Positions 43,658-54,602 of a stretch of 64,000 nt of DNA are shown here, piece after piece. The notes under the pieces are model-generated. The model saw nothing but the letters and a program-made list of their open reading frames with translations, ran no database searches and was not told the origin of the DNA. The translations under genes were made by a program, and so were the position numbers. Source of the DNA: Bradyrhizobium symbiodeficiens (GTDB lineage: Bacteria > Pseudomonadota > Alphaproteobacteria > Rhizobiales > Xanthobacteraceae); assembly GCF_002266465.3 (NCBI RefSeq), contig NZ_CP029427.2, positions 2,110,501-2,174,500 on the forward strand, read 5' to 3'. Numbering within the stretch: the stretch's first letter is position 1; every line of letters begins with the position of its first letter.

Positions 43658-44512
43658 ATGGGGCAGCTCGTACTCGCGGCCAAGGTCACCCACGTTCCAT
43701 CGTTGATGCTGTCGGAGCAACCCGGGAGCCCGTTGCGCGATGCGCGCGAGCCGGCGGTCAAGTCTTTGCGCGAACTCGGCCGGCGGGCGAAGCAGCGCGG
43801 CGTCACCTGCTTCGTGGCGTTCGACACCCACTGGCTCTCCAATTTCGGCTACCACATCAATGCCAATGCGCGGCATCGCGGCTCGTTCACGAGCCACGAG
43901 GCGCCGCAGATGATTCAGGATCTGCGCTACGATTTGCCGGGTGATACGCCCCTGGCCGAAGCCATCGCTGCCAGGGCCGGGGACGCCGGCCTGAACGTGA
44001 TCGCCCATCAGGTGGCCAGCCTCGGGCTCGAATACGGCACCATCGTGCCGATGCACTATATGAATCCAGACGGTTTCGCGAAGGTCGTCTCGGTTGCCTC
44101 GCCGCTCTTCACCTCATTCGAGGAGAGCCGGATTCTCGGTGAAGCGGTCCGACGCGCCATCGATGACTCCGATGAACGGGTCGCGATCCTCGCCAGCGGT
44201 TCGCTCTCGCATCGGCTCTGGCCGAACAAGAAGCTAGGCCCCGAGGCCTGGACGTCGGTCGCCAGCGAGTTCAACCGCCAAGTCGACCTGCGCGTGCTCG
44301 AGCTGTGGCAGAGCCGCCGCTACCGCGAATTCCTCGACATGCTTCCGGACTACGCCACCAAGTGCAACGGCGAAGGCGGCATGGCCGACACGATCATGCT
44401 GTTCGCCGCGCTCGGCTGGTATGATTACAGCGGCGCCGCCGAGCAGCTTTGCGACTATTTTCCTTCGTCCGGCAGCGGCCAGGTCAACGTGGAGTTTCAC
44501 GTCGAGGCGTGA
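43658..44512 (+). CDS. hpaD: 3,4-dihydroxyphenylacetate 2,3-dioxygenase-like extradiol dioxygenase
   Basis: A 284-residue class III extradiol (LigB-type) ring-cleaving dioxygenase. Start at 43658 behind GAGGTG; a GTG at 43649 is the alternative. Metal-ligand regions are KVTHVPSLMLSEQPGS, AFDTHWLSNFGYHIN and SLGLEYGTIVPMHYMN, with SGSLSHRLWPN and the late GEGGMADTIMLFAALGWYDY. It cleaves homoprotocatechuate in the phenylacetate/tyramine route. No other hpa genes are in the window, so physiological substrate is uncertain. Confidence 0.8.
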   Translation: MGQLVLAAKVTHVPSLMLSEQPGSPLRDAREPAVKSLRELGRRAKQRGVTCFVAFDTHWLSNFGYHINANARHRGSFTSHEAPQMIQDLRYDLPGDTPLAEAIAARAGDAGLNVIAHQVASLGLEYGTIVPMHYMNPDGFAKVVSVASPLFTSFEESRILGEAVRRAIDDSDERVAILASGSLSHRLWPNKKLGPEAWTSVASEFNRQVDLRVLELWQSRRYREFLDMLPDYATKCNGEGGMADTIMLFAALGWYDYSGAAEQLCDYFPSSGSGQVNVEFHVEA

Positions 44513-44520
44513 GGGCGGCC

Positions 44521-45753
44521 TCAGGCCCGTTTCTCCACATTGGCGCTGCGGGCCGGCACGCCGAACTCCTTGCGGCAGACCTCGGCCAGCACGGCGACGC
44601 CCTCGCGGATCTGCTGATGCGACGGGCTCGCAAAGCAGAGCCTGAGGCGCGAGCTGGAATGGCTCTTGTCGGTCGACCATTCCGGTCCGGGATTGATCGA
44701 GACGCCGGCGGCGAGCGCGGCCTGATACAGCTTCAGCGTATCGACCTGATCGGGCAGCTTCACCCACAGGAAGATGCCGCCCTTGGGCTCCTCGAACTCG
44801 GCGGCGGTGCCGAACTGCTCATTCAGCGCCTCCATCAGCGTGTCGAGCTTGGTGCGCAGCGCCTTGGTCAGGGCCGGCACATGGCTCGCGAAATGCGGCT
44901 TGCAATAGGCGGCGAGCACCATCTGCTCCAGCGCGCCGGAGCCGGCATCCGTCTTCAGCGCCAGCATCCGCGACATCACCTCCCATGGCGCCACGATGAA
45001 GCCGACGCGCAGCGCCGGCGCGATCGATTTGGAGAACGAGCCGATATGGATCACACCGCCATTCGGGCTCATCGCATGGATCGCGCGCGGCCGCTGCCCC
45101 GACCAGACCAGGTCGGCATAGCAGTCGTCCTCGAAGATCGGCACGCCATACTCGGTCGCGAGCCGTACCAGCTCGGCGCGGCGGCTCTCGGGCATGATGC
45201 TGCCGGTCGGATTTTGCACCGTCGGGATGGTGTAGATGTATTTCGGACGGATGCCGCGGCTCTTCAGGTCAGCAAGCGTCGCGGCCAGCACGTCCATGCG
45301 CATGCCGTCCTCGTCGAGAGGGACGCCGACGACGTTGACGCCGAGCCGCGCCAGGCGGGTCAGCGAACCCTGATAGCTGTCCTGCTCGAAGATCACGGTG
45401 TCGCCGCGGGTCAGCAGCGTGGCGTTGACGAGGTCGAGCGCCTGGAGCGAGCCGGACACGATCATGAGATCGTCGACGGTGCAGGTGATGCCGGCATCGC
45501 GCTTGAGTTTTGTCACCAGGAATTCGCGTAGCGGCAGATAGCCCTGCGGCCCATGCGCCAGTCCGTAGGTGGCGAGTGAGCGGCCCTCGCGTTGCAGCGC
45601 GAGGTTGGTCGCCTCGATCAGCCCCTCGAGCGGCAGTTGCTCGGAATCATTGTTGCCGCCCACGAAACTGTACTTGGCAAGGCCCGTCCAGCGCGCAGAA
45701 GGGGCCGGCAGCCCTGCCGGAAACAGGGGTGCGAAATCGAAGCTGGACGTCAT
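44521..45753 (-). CDS. PLP-dependent aminotransferase, 2-aminoadipate type (LysN-like)
   Basis: A 410-residue fold-type I aminotransferase, without the GntR domain of MocR proteins. It has YGLAHGPQGYLPLREFLVTK, TIPTVQNPTGSIMPE, FEDDCYADLVW and the PLP Lys in IGSFSKSIAPALRVGF. Start at 45753 behind GAGGAA. Likely transfers amino groups from 2-aminoadipate or aromatic/branched amino acids to 2-oxoglutarate. Convergent with the dioxygenase; 50 bases after the DUF3124 gene. Confidence 0.85.
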   Translation of the reverse strand: MTSSFDFAPLFPAGLPAPSARWTGLAKYSFVGGNNDSEQLPLEGLIEATNLALQREGRSLATYGLAHGPQGYLPLREFLVTKLKRDAGITCTVDDLMIVSGSLQALDLVNATLLTRGDTVIFEQDSYQGSLTRLARLGVNVVGVPLDEDGMRMDVLAATLADLKSRGIRPKYIYTIPTVQNPTGSIMPESRRAELVRLATEYGVPIFEDDCYADLVWSGQRPRAIHAMSPNGGVIHIGSFSKSIAPALRVGFIVAPWEVMSRMLALKTDAGSGALEQMVLAAYCKPHFASHVPALTKALRTKLDTLMEALNEQFGTAAEFEEPKGGIFLWVKLPDQVDTLKLYQAALAAGVSINPGPEWSTDKSHSSSRLRLCFASPSHQQIREGVAVLAEVCRKEFGVPARSANVEKRA

Positions 45754-45803
45754 GGGAGCGTTCCTCGTTTTGTTCTTGTTGAGCGGCCGGCCTTGCGCCG
45801 GCC

Positions 45804-46331
45804 TCACTTTTTGCCGGCCGTCCTGGTCGGACGGCCCTGGCTGATGAAAGCGTAATGCGCGTTGGCGACGCCGCCAACCATCAGGGCCTCGATCACGGGC
45901 TCGGCGATCTCGCCTGTCGCGGCCCAGTCGACCAGGAAATTGGCCCCGGTCCCGCCGCGCACGTCATCGGTCGGAATGAAGATCGAGACGGTCGCCAGCG
46001 GCCTCAAGGCCACCGGCGCCTTCAGATAACTCTCGACCTGCTTGCCTGCGGTGTCGAAATAGGCGATGCGTCTGATCACCAGTGCTTGCGTCTCGGAGGC
46101 GTTGTGAACACTCAAGGTCACCGAGAAGTCGACGCGCAGCTTGCCCTGGCTCATGGCGACGCTGGAATAGGCAGGCACGTAGAATCCACCGGAGACGGCG
46201 AGTTCCTCCTTCGGCAGCGCGGTGAGGGAATCGGCAAAGTTCTGTTCGATATTGACCTTGGATTGTGCGGCGGCGGGCGCGGCGGAGGCGAGGGGGCATA
46301 GCAGCATTGCTGCGAACAGCCCTTTGCGCAT
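45804..46331 (-). CDS. Exported DUF3124-family protein
   Basis: A 175-residue protein with signal peptide MRKGLFAAMLLCPLASAAPA, AAQS. The mature domain (VPAYSSVAMSQGKLRVDFSV, TLSVHNASETQALVIRRIAY, FDTAGKQVESYLKAPVAL, IFIPTDDVRGGTGANFLVDW) is the DUF3124 pattern, a probably immunoglobulin-like periplasmic domain of unknown role. Divergent from the antiporter at 46399. Confidence 0.8.
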   Translation of the reverse strand: MRKGLFAAMLLCPLASAAPAAAQSKVNIEQNFADSLTALPKEELAVSGGFYVPAYSSVAMSQGKLRVDFSVTLSVHNASETQALVIRRIAYFDTAGKQVESYLKAPVALRPLATVSIFIPTDDVRGGTGANFLVDWAATGEIAEPVIEALMVGGVANAHYAFISQGRPTRTAGKK

Positions 46332-46398
46332 GTGACGAATTGCTCGCTTGCCGCGCCGCAACCTGTCTCTAGGGTGCGGCAAAACGGACCAATTTGGT

Positions 46399-48129
46399 AT
46401 GCACGAGCTCATTCGCGACATCACTCTCTGTATCCTGTTTGCCTGGATGCTGGGCCTGCTCGCCCATTTCTCCCGGCAACCGCTGATCCTGGCCTATCTT
46501 ATCGCCGGCTTCTGCATAGGTCCATTCGGCGCCGGCTGGGTCCACTCGCAAGAATCGATCAGCGTCATCTCCGAACTCGGCCTGATCTTCATGCTGTTCA
46601 TGATCGGGCTGGAGATCGACCTGAAGAAGATCGTGCGGGCGGGAAAGGTGATCCTGTTCGCGGCGGGCGGCCAGCTGCTCGGCGGTTGCCTGCTCGGGGT
46701 CCTGTTCTTCGCCGGCATCGGCCTGTCGCTCGGTGGCGGGCGGTTCGATGCGGTCTATCTCTGCGTCGCCTGCGCGCTGTCGAGCACGGTGATCATCGTC
46801 AAGGTGCTCTACGAGAAGCGCGAGCTCGACACGCTGCCGGGGCGTATCACGCTCGGCGTGCTGGTGCTCCAGGACATCTTCGCCATCCTGTTCCTGGCGG
46901 TGCAGCCGAGCCTTGCCAATCTGGAAGCCAGCGTCATCCTGCTCTCGATCGGCCGCGTCGCGGTGCTGGTCGCGGCGGCGCTGCTGGTCAGCCGCTACGT
47001 GCTGCCGCGGCTGTTCCACCAGATCGCCCGCCGGCCCGAGTTGATCCTGCTCGGCGCGCTGGCCTGGTGCTTTCTCGTGGCCGAGACCGCCGAGCGGCTG
47101 TCGCTGTCGCGCGAGATGGGCGCCCTGATCGCAGGCGTCTCGCTCTCGACCTTTCCCTACGCGCTCGACGTCACCGCCAAGGTCACCACGCTGCGCGACT
47201 TCTTCATCACCCTGTTCTTCGTCGCGCTCGGCATGACCATTCCCGTGCCTGGCCTCTCCGTGATCGGGCTGGCGCTGATGATCGCGGCTTTCACGGTGGT
47301 CAGCCGTCTCGTCACCACGTTCACGCCGCTCTATCTGATGAAGCAGGGCCTGCGCGCCAGCCTGTTGCCGGCGCTCAACCTCGCCCAGATCTCCGAATTC
47401 TCACTGGTGGTGATCCAGACCGGCATCGCTGCCAACCACATCGCCCCGGAGACGGCCAATGCCGCCTCCTTCGCCTTCGTGGTGCTGGCGGTGCTCTCCA
47501 CCTTCGCGATGAGCCGCAGCGACGAGATCACCCGCTGGGCGATCGGCCCCCTGAAGCGGATCGGCCTGCGCGATCTCGACCATGGCAACGGCCATGGGGA
47601 GGAGGGGCACGAGGGCGGCCATGGCGAGGCCCGCCGTATCGTCATCCTCGGCTTTTTCCGTGCGGCGAGCGCGCTGCTGGCCGAGATCGAACGGCAGACG
47701 CCGGTGCTCTTGGAGCAGATCACGGTGATCGACTTCAACCCCAATGTGTACCAGACGTTGTTGTCGCGCGGCCTGCACGTGATCTATGGCGACATCAGCA
47801 GTGCGGATACGCTGCTCCATGCCGGGGTCGGCAAGTCCGAGATGATCATCCTCAGCGTGCCGGATTCGCTGCTGAAGGGCGCCAGCAACGAGAAGCTGGT
47901 CCGACACGTCCGCACCCTGAACCCCACCGCCATGATCGTTGCCACGGCCGATCTGCTGTCGGACGTGGAGGAGCTCTATGCGGCCGGCGCCAGCTACGTC
48001 ACCGTGCCCCGGCTTAGCGACGCTCGTGAACTATTTACCGTGATCGAGGCCGCGCAGGCCGGCCTGCTCGCCGACAAGCGCGCCGAGCTCGACCAGCGGC
48101 TCGGCGAGCGCCGCGAAGTGCTGCCCTGA
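46399..48129 (+). CDS. CPA2-family cation:proton antiporter with TrkA-N domain
   Basis: A 576-residue Kef-type antiporter. Starts MHELIRDITLCILFAWMLGL; about twelve membrane helices to residue 375 with LAYLIAGFCIGPFGAG, ACALSSTVIIVKVL and LVLQDIFAILFL. A His/Gly/Glu-rich linker (HGNGHGEEGHEGGHGEARRI) joins a NAD-binding RCK/TrkA-N domain from about 410, whose GFFRAAS loop departs from the usual GxGxxG. Likely K+ or Na+ efflux. The His-rich linker could sense metal or pH. Intact. Confidence 0.88.
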   Translation: MHELIRDITLCILFAWMLGLLAHFSRQPLILAYLIAGFCIGPFGAGWVHSQESISVISELGLIFMLFMIGLEIDLKKIVRAGKVILFAAGGQLLGGCLLGVLFFAGIGLSLGGGRFDAVYLCVACALSSTVIIVKVLYEKRELDTLPGRITLGVLVLQDIFAILFLAVQPSLANLEASVILLSIGRVAVLVAAALLVSRYVLPRLFHQIARRPELILLGALAWCFLVAETAERLSLSREMGALIAGVSLSTFPYALDVTAKVTTLRDFFITLFFVALGMTIPVPGLSVIGLALMIAAFTVVSRLVTTFTPLYLMKQGLRASLLPALNLAQISEFSLVVIQTGIAANHIAPETANAASFAFVVLAVLSTFAMSRSDEITRWAIGPLKRIGLRDLDHGNGHGEEGHEGGHGEARRIVILGFFRAASALLAEIERQTPVLLEQITVIDFNPNVYQTLLSRGLHVIYGDISSADTLLHAGVGKSEMIILSVPDSLLKGASNEKLVRHVRTLNPTAMIVATADLLSDVEELYAAGASYVTVPRLSDARELFTVIEAAQAGLLADKRAELDQRLGERREVLP

Positions 48130-48276
48130 CGGGCGCCGGAAATCCCTGGTATCTTCGGTGCAAGCCTGTCCCGCCTTGGCAGGCCTGCCCGCGGCATATG
48201 CGGTTGCGTCCAGGACACTAGCGTCCCGGCCCAAGTCCGGCTAAGCCTCCCGCTCATAACCGATAGAGATTGGGAC

Positions 48277-49353
48277 ATGCCCGATAGCGTCCAGGAAGTC
48301 TTGCAGGCCTTTGCCCGGGGTGAGCTCGTCGTCGTCACCGACGACGACGACCGTGAGGGCGAGGGCGACCTCATCGTCGCCGCCTCGCTCTGCACCGCCG
48401 AGAAGATGGCGTTCATCATCCGCCACACCTCCGGCATCGTCTGCGCGCCCGTGACCTCCGAGGACGCACGTCGGCTGCGGCTCGATCCGATGGTCGCCCA
48501 CAACGATTCCGCGCACACCACGGCGTTCACGGTGTCGATTGACTACAAGCCCGACGGCGGCACCGGCATCTCGGCCGAGGAGCGCGCCTCCTGTTGCCGC
48601 GCGCTGTCCAATCCCAATGCCGGCGCCAATGATTTCGCACGCCCCGGCCACATCTTCCCACTGATCGCCAAGGACGGCGGCGTGCTGCTGCGCTCGGGCC
48701 ATACCGAGGCCGCGGTCGATCTCTGCAAGCTCTCCGGCCTGCCGCCGGTCGGCGTCATCAGCGAATTGATGAACGACGACGGCAGCGTGATGAAGGGTGA
48801 GCAGGTCGCCCGCTTCGCCGCCCAGCACAAGCTCAAGCACGTCACCATCGCGGACATGATCGCCTACCGCCAGGCGCGCGAGAAGCTGATCGAGCGGGTC
48901 TCGACCTTCGTCACCGAAAGCCCGATCGGCCCCTTGCAGGGCTATGCCTATCGTTCGCCGTTCGATTCCATCGCCCACGTCGCGTTCGTCTACAACGGCG
49001 TCGGCGACGGCAAGAACGTGCTGACGCGCTTTCACAAGCCGAACATCGTCAAGGACATCTTCACCGGCCACAAGCGCATGGCCGCCGTGCTCGAGCAATT
49101 CAAGAAGTCCGGCCGTGGCGTGCTGGTCTATTTGCGCGACGGCGCGGCCGGTGTGCCCGTGGCGGCGCTGCCGGACGAGTCTGCGTCGGAAGCCGACCGC
49201 AACCGCCAGTGGCGCGAGGTCGGCGTCGGCGCGCAGATCCTGCGCGACCTCGGCGTCACTTCGATCCGGCATCTCACCTCCTCGGTGCACGACTACAAGG
49301 GCCTGTCGGGCTTCGGCATCGAGATCGTCGCCAACGAGCAGCTCGAAAGCTGA
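48277..49353 (+). CDS. ribB: 3,4-dihydroxy-2-butanone-4-phosphate synthase with degenerate RibA-like domain
   Basis: A 358-residue riboflavin enzyme. Residues 1-205 are RibB: DDDDREGEGDLIVAA, GHTEAAVDLCKLSGLPPVGV and ISELMNDDG with the expected acidic metal ligands. Residues 205-358 resemble GTP cyclohydrolase II, but the zinc Cys triad is missing and no GCHII catalytic loop is visible, so the second half is probably structural or regulatory. No FMN riboswitch signature is seen in the 147 bases upstream. Intact. Confidence 0.9.
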   Translation: MPDSVQEVLQAFARGELVVVTDDDDREGEGDLIVAASLCTAEKMAFIIRHTSGIVCAPVTSEDARRLRLDPMVAHNDSAHTTAFTVSIDYKPDGGTGISAEERASCCRALSNPNAGANDFARPGHIFPLIAKDGGVLLRSGHTEAAVDLCKLSGLPPVGVISELMNDDGSVMKGEQVARFAAQHKLKHVTIADMIAYRQAREKLIERVSTFVTESPIGPLQGYAYRSPFDSIAHVAFVYNGVGDGKNVLTRFHKPNIVKDIFTGHKRMAAVLEQFKKSGRGVLVYLRDGAAGVPVAALPDESASEADRNRQWREVGVGAQILRDLGVTSIRHLTSSVHDYKGLSGFGIEIVANEQLES

Positions 49354-49481
49354 CGACGCCGTTGCCGGGTTCGCGCCGTTGCGCGCCCCGGAATGACCGA
49401 AATCAGGATGCAATTGCACTTGTTGCCGCGGCGCTTTAGTTTGTCGGGCAAATTTGACGGAACCAGACGAAAGGACGTTTC

Positions 49482-50696
<1,215 letters not shown>

Positions 50697-50740
50697 TCCA
50701 GCGCACCTCGGCATGGGATGCGACTGAACTCGCCAATTGC

Positions 50741-50851
50741 GTCATGGCCGGGCAGAAGCGCGAAGCGCGTGCTTCGCGCTAGATGTCCCGGCCATCCACG
50801 TCTTAAACCACGCGAAGAACGTGGATGCCCGGCACAAGGCCGGGCATGACG
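50741..50851. repeat. Palindromic intergenic repeat with inserted hairpin
   Basis: GTCATGGCCGGGCAGAAGCG begins, CCCGGCCATCCACGTC follows, and AACGTGGATGCCCGGCACAA, GGCCGGGCATGAC closes. Same family as 41170-41256, with an added small hairpin (GCGCGAAGCGCGTGCTTCGCGC). Confidence 0.75.
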
Positions 50852-50875
50852 AAGTCCGCAAGGAATGAGCAAGCC

Positions 50876-51793
50876 ATGTCCGACAATGACGACGTCCCGT
50901 TCAACCGCAACTTTCCACTGAAGGCGGGAATCGTCGAGGAAGTCCGGCCCGGCGTGCGCCGCGTGCTCTGCAACAATCCGAGCCCGTTCACCTTCACCGG
51001 CACGGTCAGCTACATCGTAGGCCGGGGCAATGTCGCGATCATCGATCCCGGTCCGGACGACGAGGCCCATGCGGCTGCGCTGCTCGATGCCGTGCGCGGC
51101 GAGACCGTGAGCCACATCTTCGTCACCCACACCCACCGGGACCATTCGCCGAACACCGCGCGGATCAAGCAGGCGACCGGCGCGCCCGTTTATGCCGAGG
51201 GCCCGCACCGCGCCTCGCGCCCGCGTTTCGAGAGCGAGAAGCACAATCCGGAATCCGGCTCCGACCGCGACTTCGTGCCCGATGTGAGGATCGCTCATGG
51301 CGACGTCGTCGAAGGCGACGGCTGGCGGCTCGAGGCCGTGGCGACGCCGGGGCACACCGCCAATCATCTGGCGTTCGCCTGGCCGGAGCGAAAGTTCAAT
51401 TTCGTCGGCGATCACGTGATGGGCTGGTCCACCTCGATCGTGGCCCCGCCCGACGGCTCGATGATCGACTACATGGACTCGCTCGACCGGCTCGCCGCAC
51501 GCGAGGAGGATCTCTATTTCTCCGGCCACGGCCCCGAGATTCCCGACGGCCAGCGCTTCGTGCGCTTCCTGATCCGCCACCGCAAGGCGCGCGAGGCCTC
51601 GATCCTGCACCGCCTCGCCAAGGGCGAGACCGACATCCCCACGATGGTCCGCGCGATCTATATCGGTATCGATCCGAGGCTGACGACGGCGGCAGGCTAT
51701 TCCGTGCTGGCGCACCTCGAAGATTTGGTCGCCCGCGGCGTGGTCACGACGGATGGTGATCCCGTGATTGGCGGGACGTACCGGATGGCGTAG
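50876..51793 (+). CDS. Metallo-beta-lactamase-fold hydrolase (LACTB2-like)
   Basis: A 305-residue MBL-fold protein. Start at 50876; the upstream ATG at 50825 falls in the repeat. Zinc motif HTHRDHSPNT, GHTANHL with His ligand, GDHVMGWSTS with Asp ligand, YFSGHGPEIPDGQRFVRF, and a C-terminal winged-helix-like domain as in LACTB2 and RNase-like members. Function may be nuclease or thioester hydrolase. Intact. Confidence 0.85.
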   Translation: MSDNDDVPFNRNFPLKAGIVEEVRPGVRRVLCNNPSPFTFTGTVSYIVGRGNVAIIDPGPDDEAHAAALLDAVRGETVSHIFVTHTHRDHSPNTARIKQATGAPVYAEGPHRASRPRFESEKHNPESGSDRDFVPDVRIAHGDVVEGDGWRLEAVATPGHTANHLAFAWPERKFNFVGDHVMGWSTSIVAPPDGSMIDYMDSLDRLAAREEDLYFSGHGPEIPDGQRFVRFLIRHRKAREASILHRLAKGETDIPTMVRAIYIGIDPRLTTAAGYSVLAHLEDLVARGVVTTDGDPVIGGTYRMA

Positions 51794-51794
51794 G

Positions 51795-51862
51795 AGCGAA
51801 TGGCGAATAGGGAGTAGCGAATAAGTGCTTTCCACTCGCTATTCGCTACTGCCCATTCGCCA
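51795..51862. repeat. Palindromic repeat between convergent genes
   Basis: GAATGGCGAATAGGGAGTAG, CGAAT and then ATTCGCTACTGCCCATTCGC form an inverted pair around a short spacer. It fills the whole gap between two convergent stop codons and may act as terminator. Confidence 0.75.
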
Positions 51863-51865
51863 ATC

Positions 51866-52717
51866 TCACTTCTTCACCGTCTTCGCCGGCGCCTTCGGCG
51901 CCACCGGGGTCTTCTTCACCGGCTTGAGCGCGTCGGCATCGGCGGCGGTGTTGAGATCATCGATGAATTTCTTGACGCGGGCGGCATTGCTGCCGAGATC
52001 CCTGTCGAAATTGCGCGAGGCCGAGCGGATGTCGACACGGGAATCGTCGCCGTCCGCCACGAACCTCATCGAAATGTCCTCGCGAAATCCCATGATCGGC
52101 GTGCGCGCCACCGCCTCGATGCGGCCGATGCGGCGCGGCGGCTGCGGCGCGCGCTCGTCGATGACGATCCATTTGCGCTTGTTGACGAGCTGCAGCGCGA
52201 TCGCATAGGCGCGGTCGACGGAAATCTCGAGCTCGACGGGCTCGATATCAGGGTAGAAGTGGCGCTGCTGCTCCGCCGAATAGAGACCGGCATAGACCGC
52301 GGGGTTGTTGCCCTCGCCGGTGCGCAGACGCGCCAGCGCGTCGAAACGCGGCGGATCGATCGGGTCGGTGGTGATGTCGTAGATCGGCGGCAGCTTGCGA
52401 TATTGCAAGGCCAGGTAGGCGGGATAGGCCAGGATCGCCCCGTCGATCAGGAACGCGAGCAGGATGCGCGCCATGCCGCGCGAACCGTTCTGCCAGATCG
52501 CGGCAAAGCCCGCGAGCCCGAACAGGATCGACAGGCCTGATATCGCGAGCCCGCCGAAGAAGGTCGCAAGCGCCGGCTTCGGCTCCAGGAAATCGAAGCG
52601 GACGATGATGATCGAGACCACCACCGCCACCACTGCGAACACGGCCAGATTGCGCGCCCAGCTCGCGAGGCTGGACACGGGCTCCGACTGATAGGGAGCG
52701 GAAAACCTGCGGGCCAT
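51866..52717 (-). CDS. DUF1499-family membrane protein
   Basis: A 283-residue protein starting MARRFSAPYQSEPVSSLASW. Three membrane helices at about 22-110, then a periplasmic or cytosolic domain with DPIDPPRFDALARLRTGEGN, YPDIEPVELEISVDRAYAIA, WIVIDER and VDIRSASRNFDRDLGSNAAR, the DUF1499 pattern. A Lys/Pro/Ala tail ends it. Function unknown; conserved in alphaproteobacteria. Confidence 0.8.
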   Translation of the reverse strand: MARRFSAPYQSEPVSSLASWARNLAVFAVVAVVVSIIIVRFDFLEPKPALATFFGGLAISGLSILFGLAGFAAIWQNGSRGMARILLAFLIDGAILAYPAYLALQYRKLPPIYDITTDPIDPPRFDALARLRTGEGNNPAVYAGLYSAEQQRHFYPDIEPVELEISVDRAYAIALQLVNKRKWIVIDERAPQPPRRIGRIEAVARTPIMGFREDISMRFVADGDDSRVDIRSASRNFDRDLGSNAARVKKFIDDLNTAADADALKPVKKTPVAPKAPAKTVKK

Positions 52718-52837
52718 CGGGTGAGCTCTGCCGGGGTCTTTTTGGGGCGGTGCCGGCCGATTTGGCGCGACGATGTGCCGTTGAGACCACGGCCCGGAGG
52801 CAAATTCAAGGGAGTCCGGGTTGTTACTGCCCGTCAT

Positions 52838-52893
52838 CCCGGGGGCGATGCAGTCATCGCCCCCGGGGGCGATGTGTTGGCATCGCCCCCGGA
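52838..52893. repeat. Double GC-rich hairpin repeat
   Basis: CCCGGGGGCGATG / CATCGCCCCCGGG with loop CAGT, directly followed by a second, GGGGGCGATG / CATCGCCCCC with loop TGTTGG. Lies upstream of 51866 and downstream of the acyl-CoA ligase. Confidence 0.8.
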
Positions 52894-52909
52894 ACGACGC
52901 GTGAGGCAG

Positions 52910-54538
52910 TTACGCCGCCGCGTTCGGGAAGCGGTAATCCTTGAATTGGTCGCGCAGCGCAGTCTTCAGGATCTTTCCGGTGGCGGTGTGCGGAATGCCG
53001 TCGACGAAAGCGATGTCGTCGGGCATCCACCATTTGGCGATCTTGCCGTCCATGTATTTCAGGATGTCCTCGCGACTGGCCTGCTGGCCCTGCTTGAGCT
53101 GCACGATCAGGAGCGGCCGCTCGTCCCATTTCGGATGGTAGACGCCAATCACGGCGGCCTCGGCCACGGCGGGGTGGCCGACCGCGAGATTTTCCAGCTC
53201 GATCGAGGAGATCCACTCGCCGCCGGACTTGATCACATCCTTGGAGCGGTCGGTGATCCGCATGTAGCCGGCCTCGTCGATGGTCGCGACATCGCCGGTG
53301 TCGAAGAAGCCGTCTTCGTCGAGAATGTTGCTGTCGACGCGATAATAGGCCTTTGCGACAGCGGGGCCGGAGACCTTGAGGCGACCAAACGTCTTGCCGT
53401 CCCAAGGCAGCTCCTTGCCGGCATCGTCAGTGATCTTCATCTCGACGGCGAAGGGCGCGTAGCCCTGCATCTGCAGCACGTCGAGCCGGGCTTCGCCGGT
53501 TGCGTTCTGGAACGGCGGCTTCAGCGCCGCGACGCTGCCGATCGGGCTCATCTCGGTCATGCCCCAGGCGTGGCGCACGTTGGAGCCCATGTCGAGGAAG
53601 GCCTTGATCATCGAGCGCGGCATCGCCGAGCCGCCGCAGATCACCATCTTCAGGTCGGGCAGCTTGAGATTGTTGGCGGACATGTGCTGCAGCAGCATCA
53701 GCCACACCGTCGGCACGCCGGCGGTGTGCGTCACCTTCTCGGTCGAGAGCAGCTCATAGACCGAGGCACCGTCGAGCTTGGCGCCGGGCATGACCAGCTT
53801 GGTGCCCTGCGAGGGGGCGGAGAAGGCGATACCCCAACTGTTGGCATGGAACAGGGGAACCACCGGCAGCATTGTCTCGGACGCACTGGTGCCGAGCGCA
53901 TCGACATTGTTGGCCATCAGCGCATGCAGCACGTTGGAGCGATGCGAATACAGCACACCTTTCGGGTCGCCCGTCGTGCCGGACGTGTAGCACATCGCGG
54001 CCGCCGTGTTCTCGTCAAAGTCCTTCCATTTGAATTGGCCGTCGGCCTCCGCAATCCAGTCCTCGTAGGCGACGACATTCTTCAGCGTGGTCTGCGGCAT
54101 ATGCGCCTTGTCGGTCAGCACGACGTAGCGTTCCACGCTCGTCAGCTTGTCGGCGATCTTCTCCAGGACCGGAACGAAGGTGATGTCGGTCATCACGATG
54201 CGGTCCTGCGCATGGTTGATGATCCAGGCGATCTGCTCGGGGAAAAGGCGGGGATTGACGGTATGGCAGATGGCGCCGATCCCCATGATGCCGTACCAGA
54301 CTTCGAGATGGCGCCAGGTGTTCCAGGCGATCGTCGCGACACGGTCGCCGAGCTTGATGCCCTCGCGATCCAGCACCTGCGAGACCTTGAGCGCGCGCTT
54401 GTGGATCTCGGCGTAAGTGGTGCGATGGATCGGTCCCTCGACCGAGCGTGTGACCACCTCCTGCTTGCCATGGATTTTGGCAGCGTGTTCGATGATCCGG
54501 TGGCAGAGCAGGGGCCAATCTTGCATCAAACCAAGCAT
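52910..54538 (-). CDS. Medium/long-chain acyl-CoA ligase (AMP-forming)
   Basis: A 542-residue ANL-superfamily enzyme. Starts [20 protein letters not shown] at 54538 behind GGAGGAAC. It shows [20 protein letters not shown] (ATP loop), [39 protein letters not shown] and the C-terminal Lys in [19 protein letters not shown]. Most like the FadD-type ligases acting on medium to long fatty acids or aromatic acids. Intact. Confidence 0.9.
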   Translation of the reverse strand: MLGLMQDWPLLCHRIIEHAAKIHGKQEVVTRSVEGPIHRTTYAEIHKRALKVSQVLDREGIKLGDRVATIAWNTWRHLEVWYGIMGIGAICHTVNPRLFPEQIAWIINHAQDRIVMTDITFVPVLEKIADKLTSVERYVVLTDKAHMPQTTLKNVVAYEDWIAEADGQFKWKDFDENTAAAMCYTSGTTGDPKGVLYSHRSNVLHALMANNVDALGTSASETMLPVVPLFHANSWGIAFSAPSQGTKLVMPGAKLDGASVYELLSTEKVTHTAGVPTVWLMLLQHMSANNLKLPDLKMVICGGSAMPRSMIKAFLDMGSNVRHAWGMTEMSPIGSVAALKPPFQNATGEARLDVLQMQGYAPFAVEMKITDDAGKELPWDGKTFGRLKVSGPAVAKAYYRVDSNILDEDGFFDTGDVATIDEAGYMRITDRSKDVIKSGGEWISSIELENLAVGHPAVAEAAVIGVYHPKWDERPLLIVQLKQGQQASREDILKYMDGKIAKWWMPDDIAFVDGIPHTATGKILKTALRDQFKDYRFPNAAA

Positions 54539-54602
54539 TCCGACGTTCCTCCGAGAAGTCGCTGGGCGCGTTGTCGCTCTCAGCGTTGGGCCAAAGATTG
54601 CC

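Noticed and set aside
48130-48276. FMN riboswitch before ribB
   Set aside because: I saw none of the conserved RFN-element segments in the leader.
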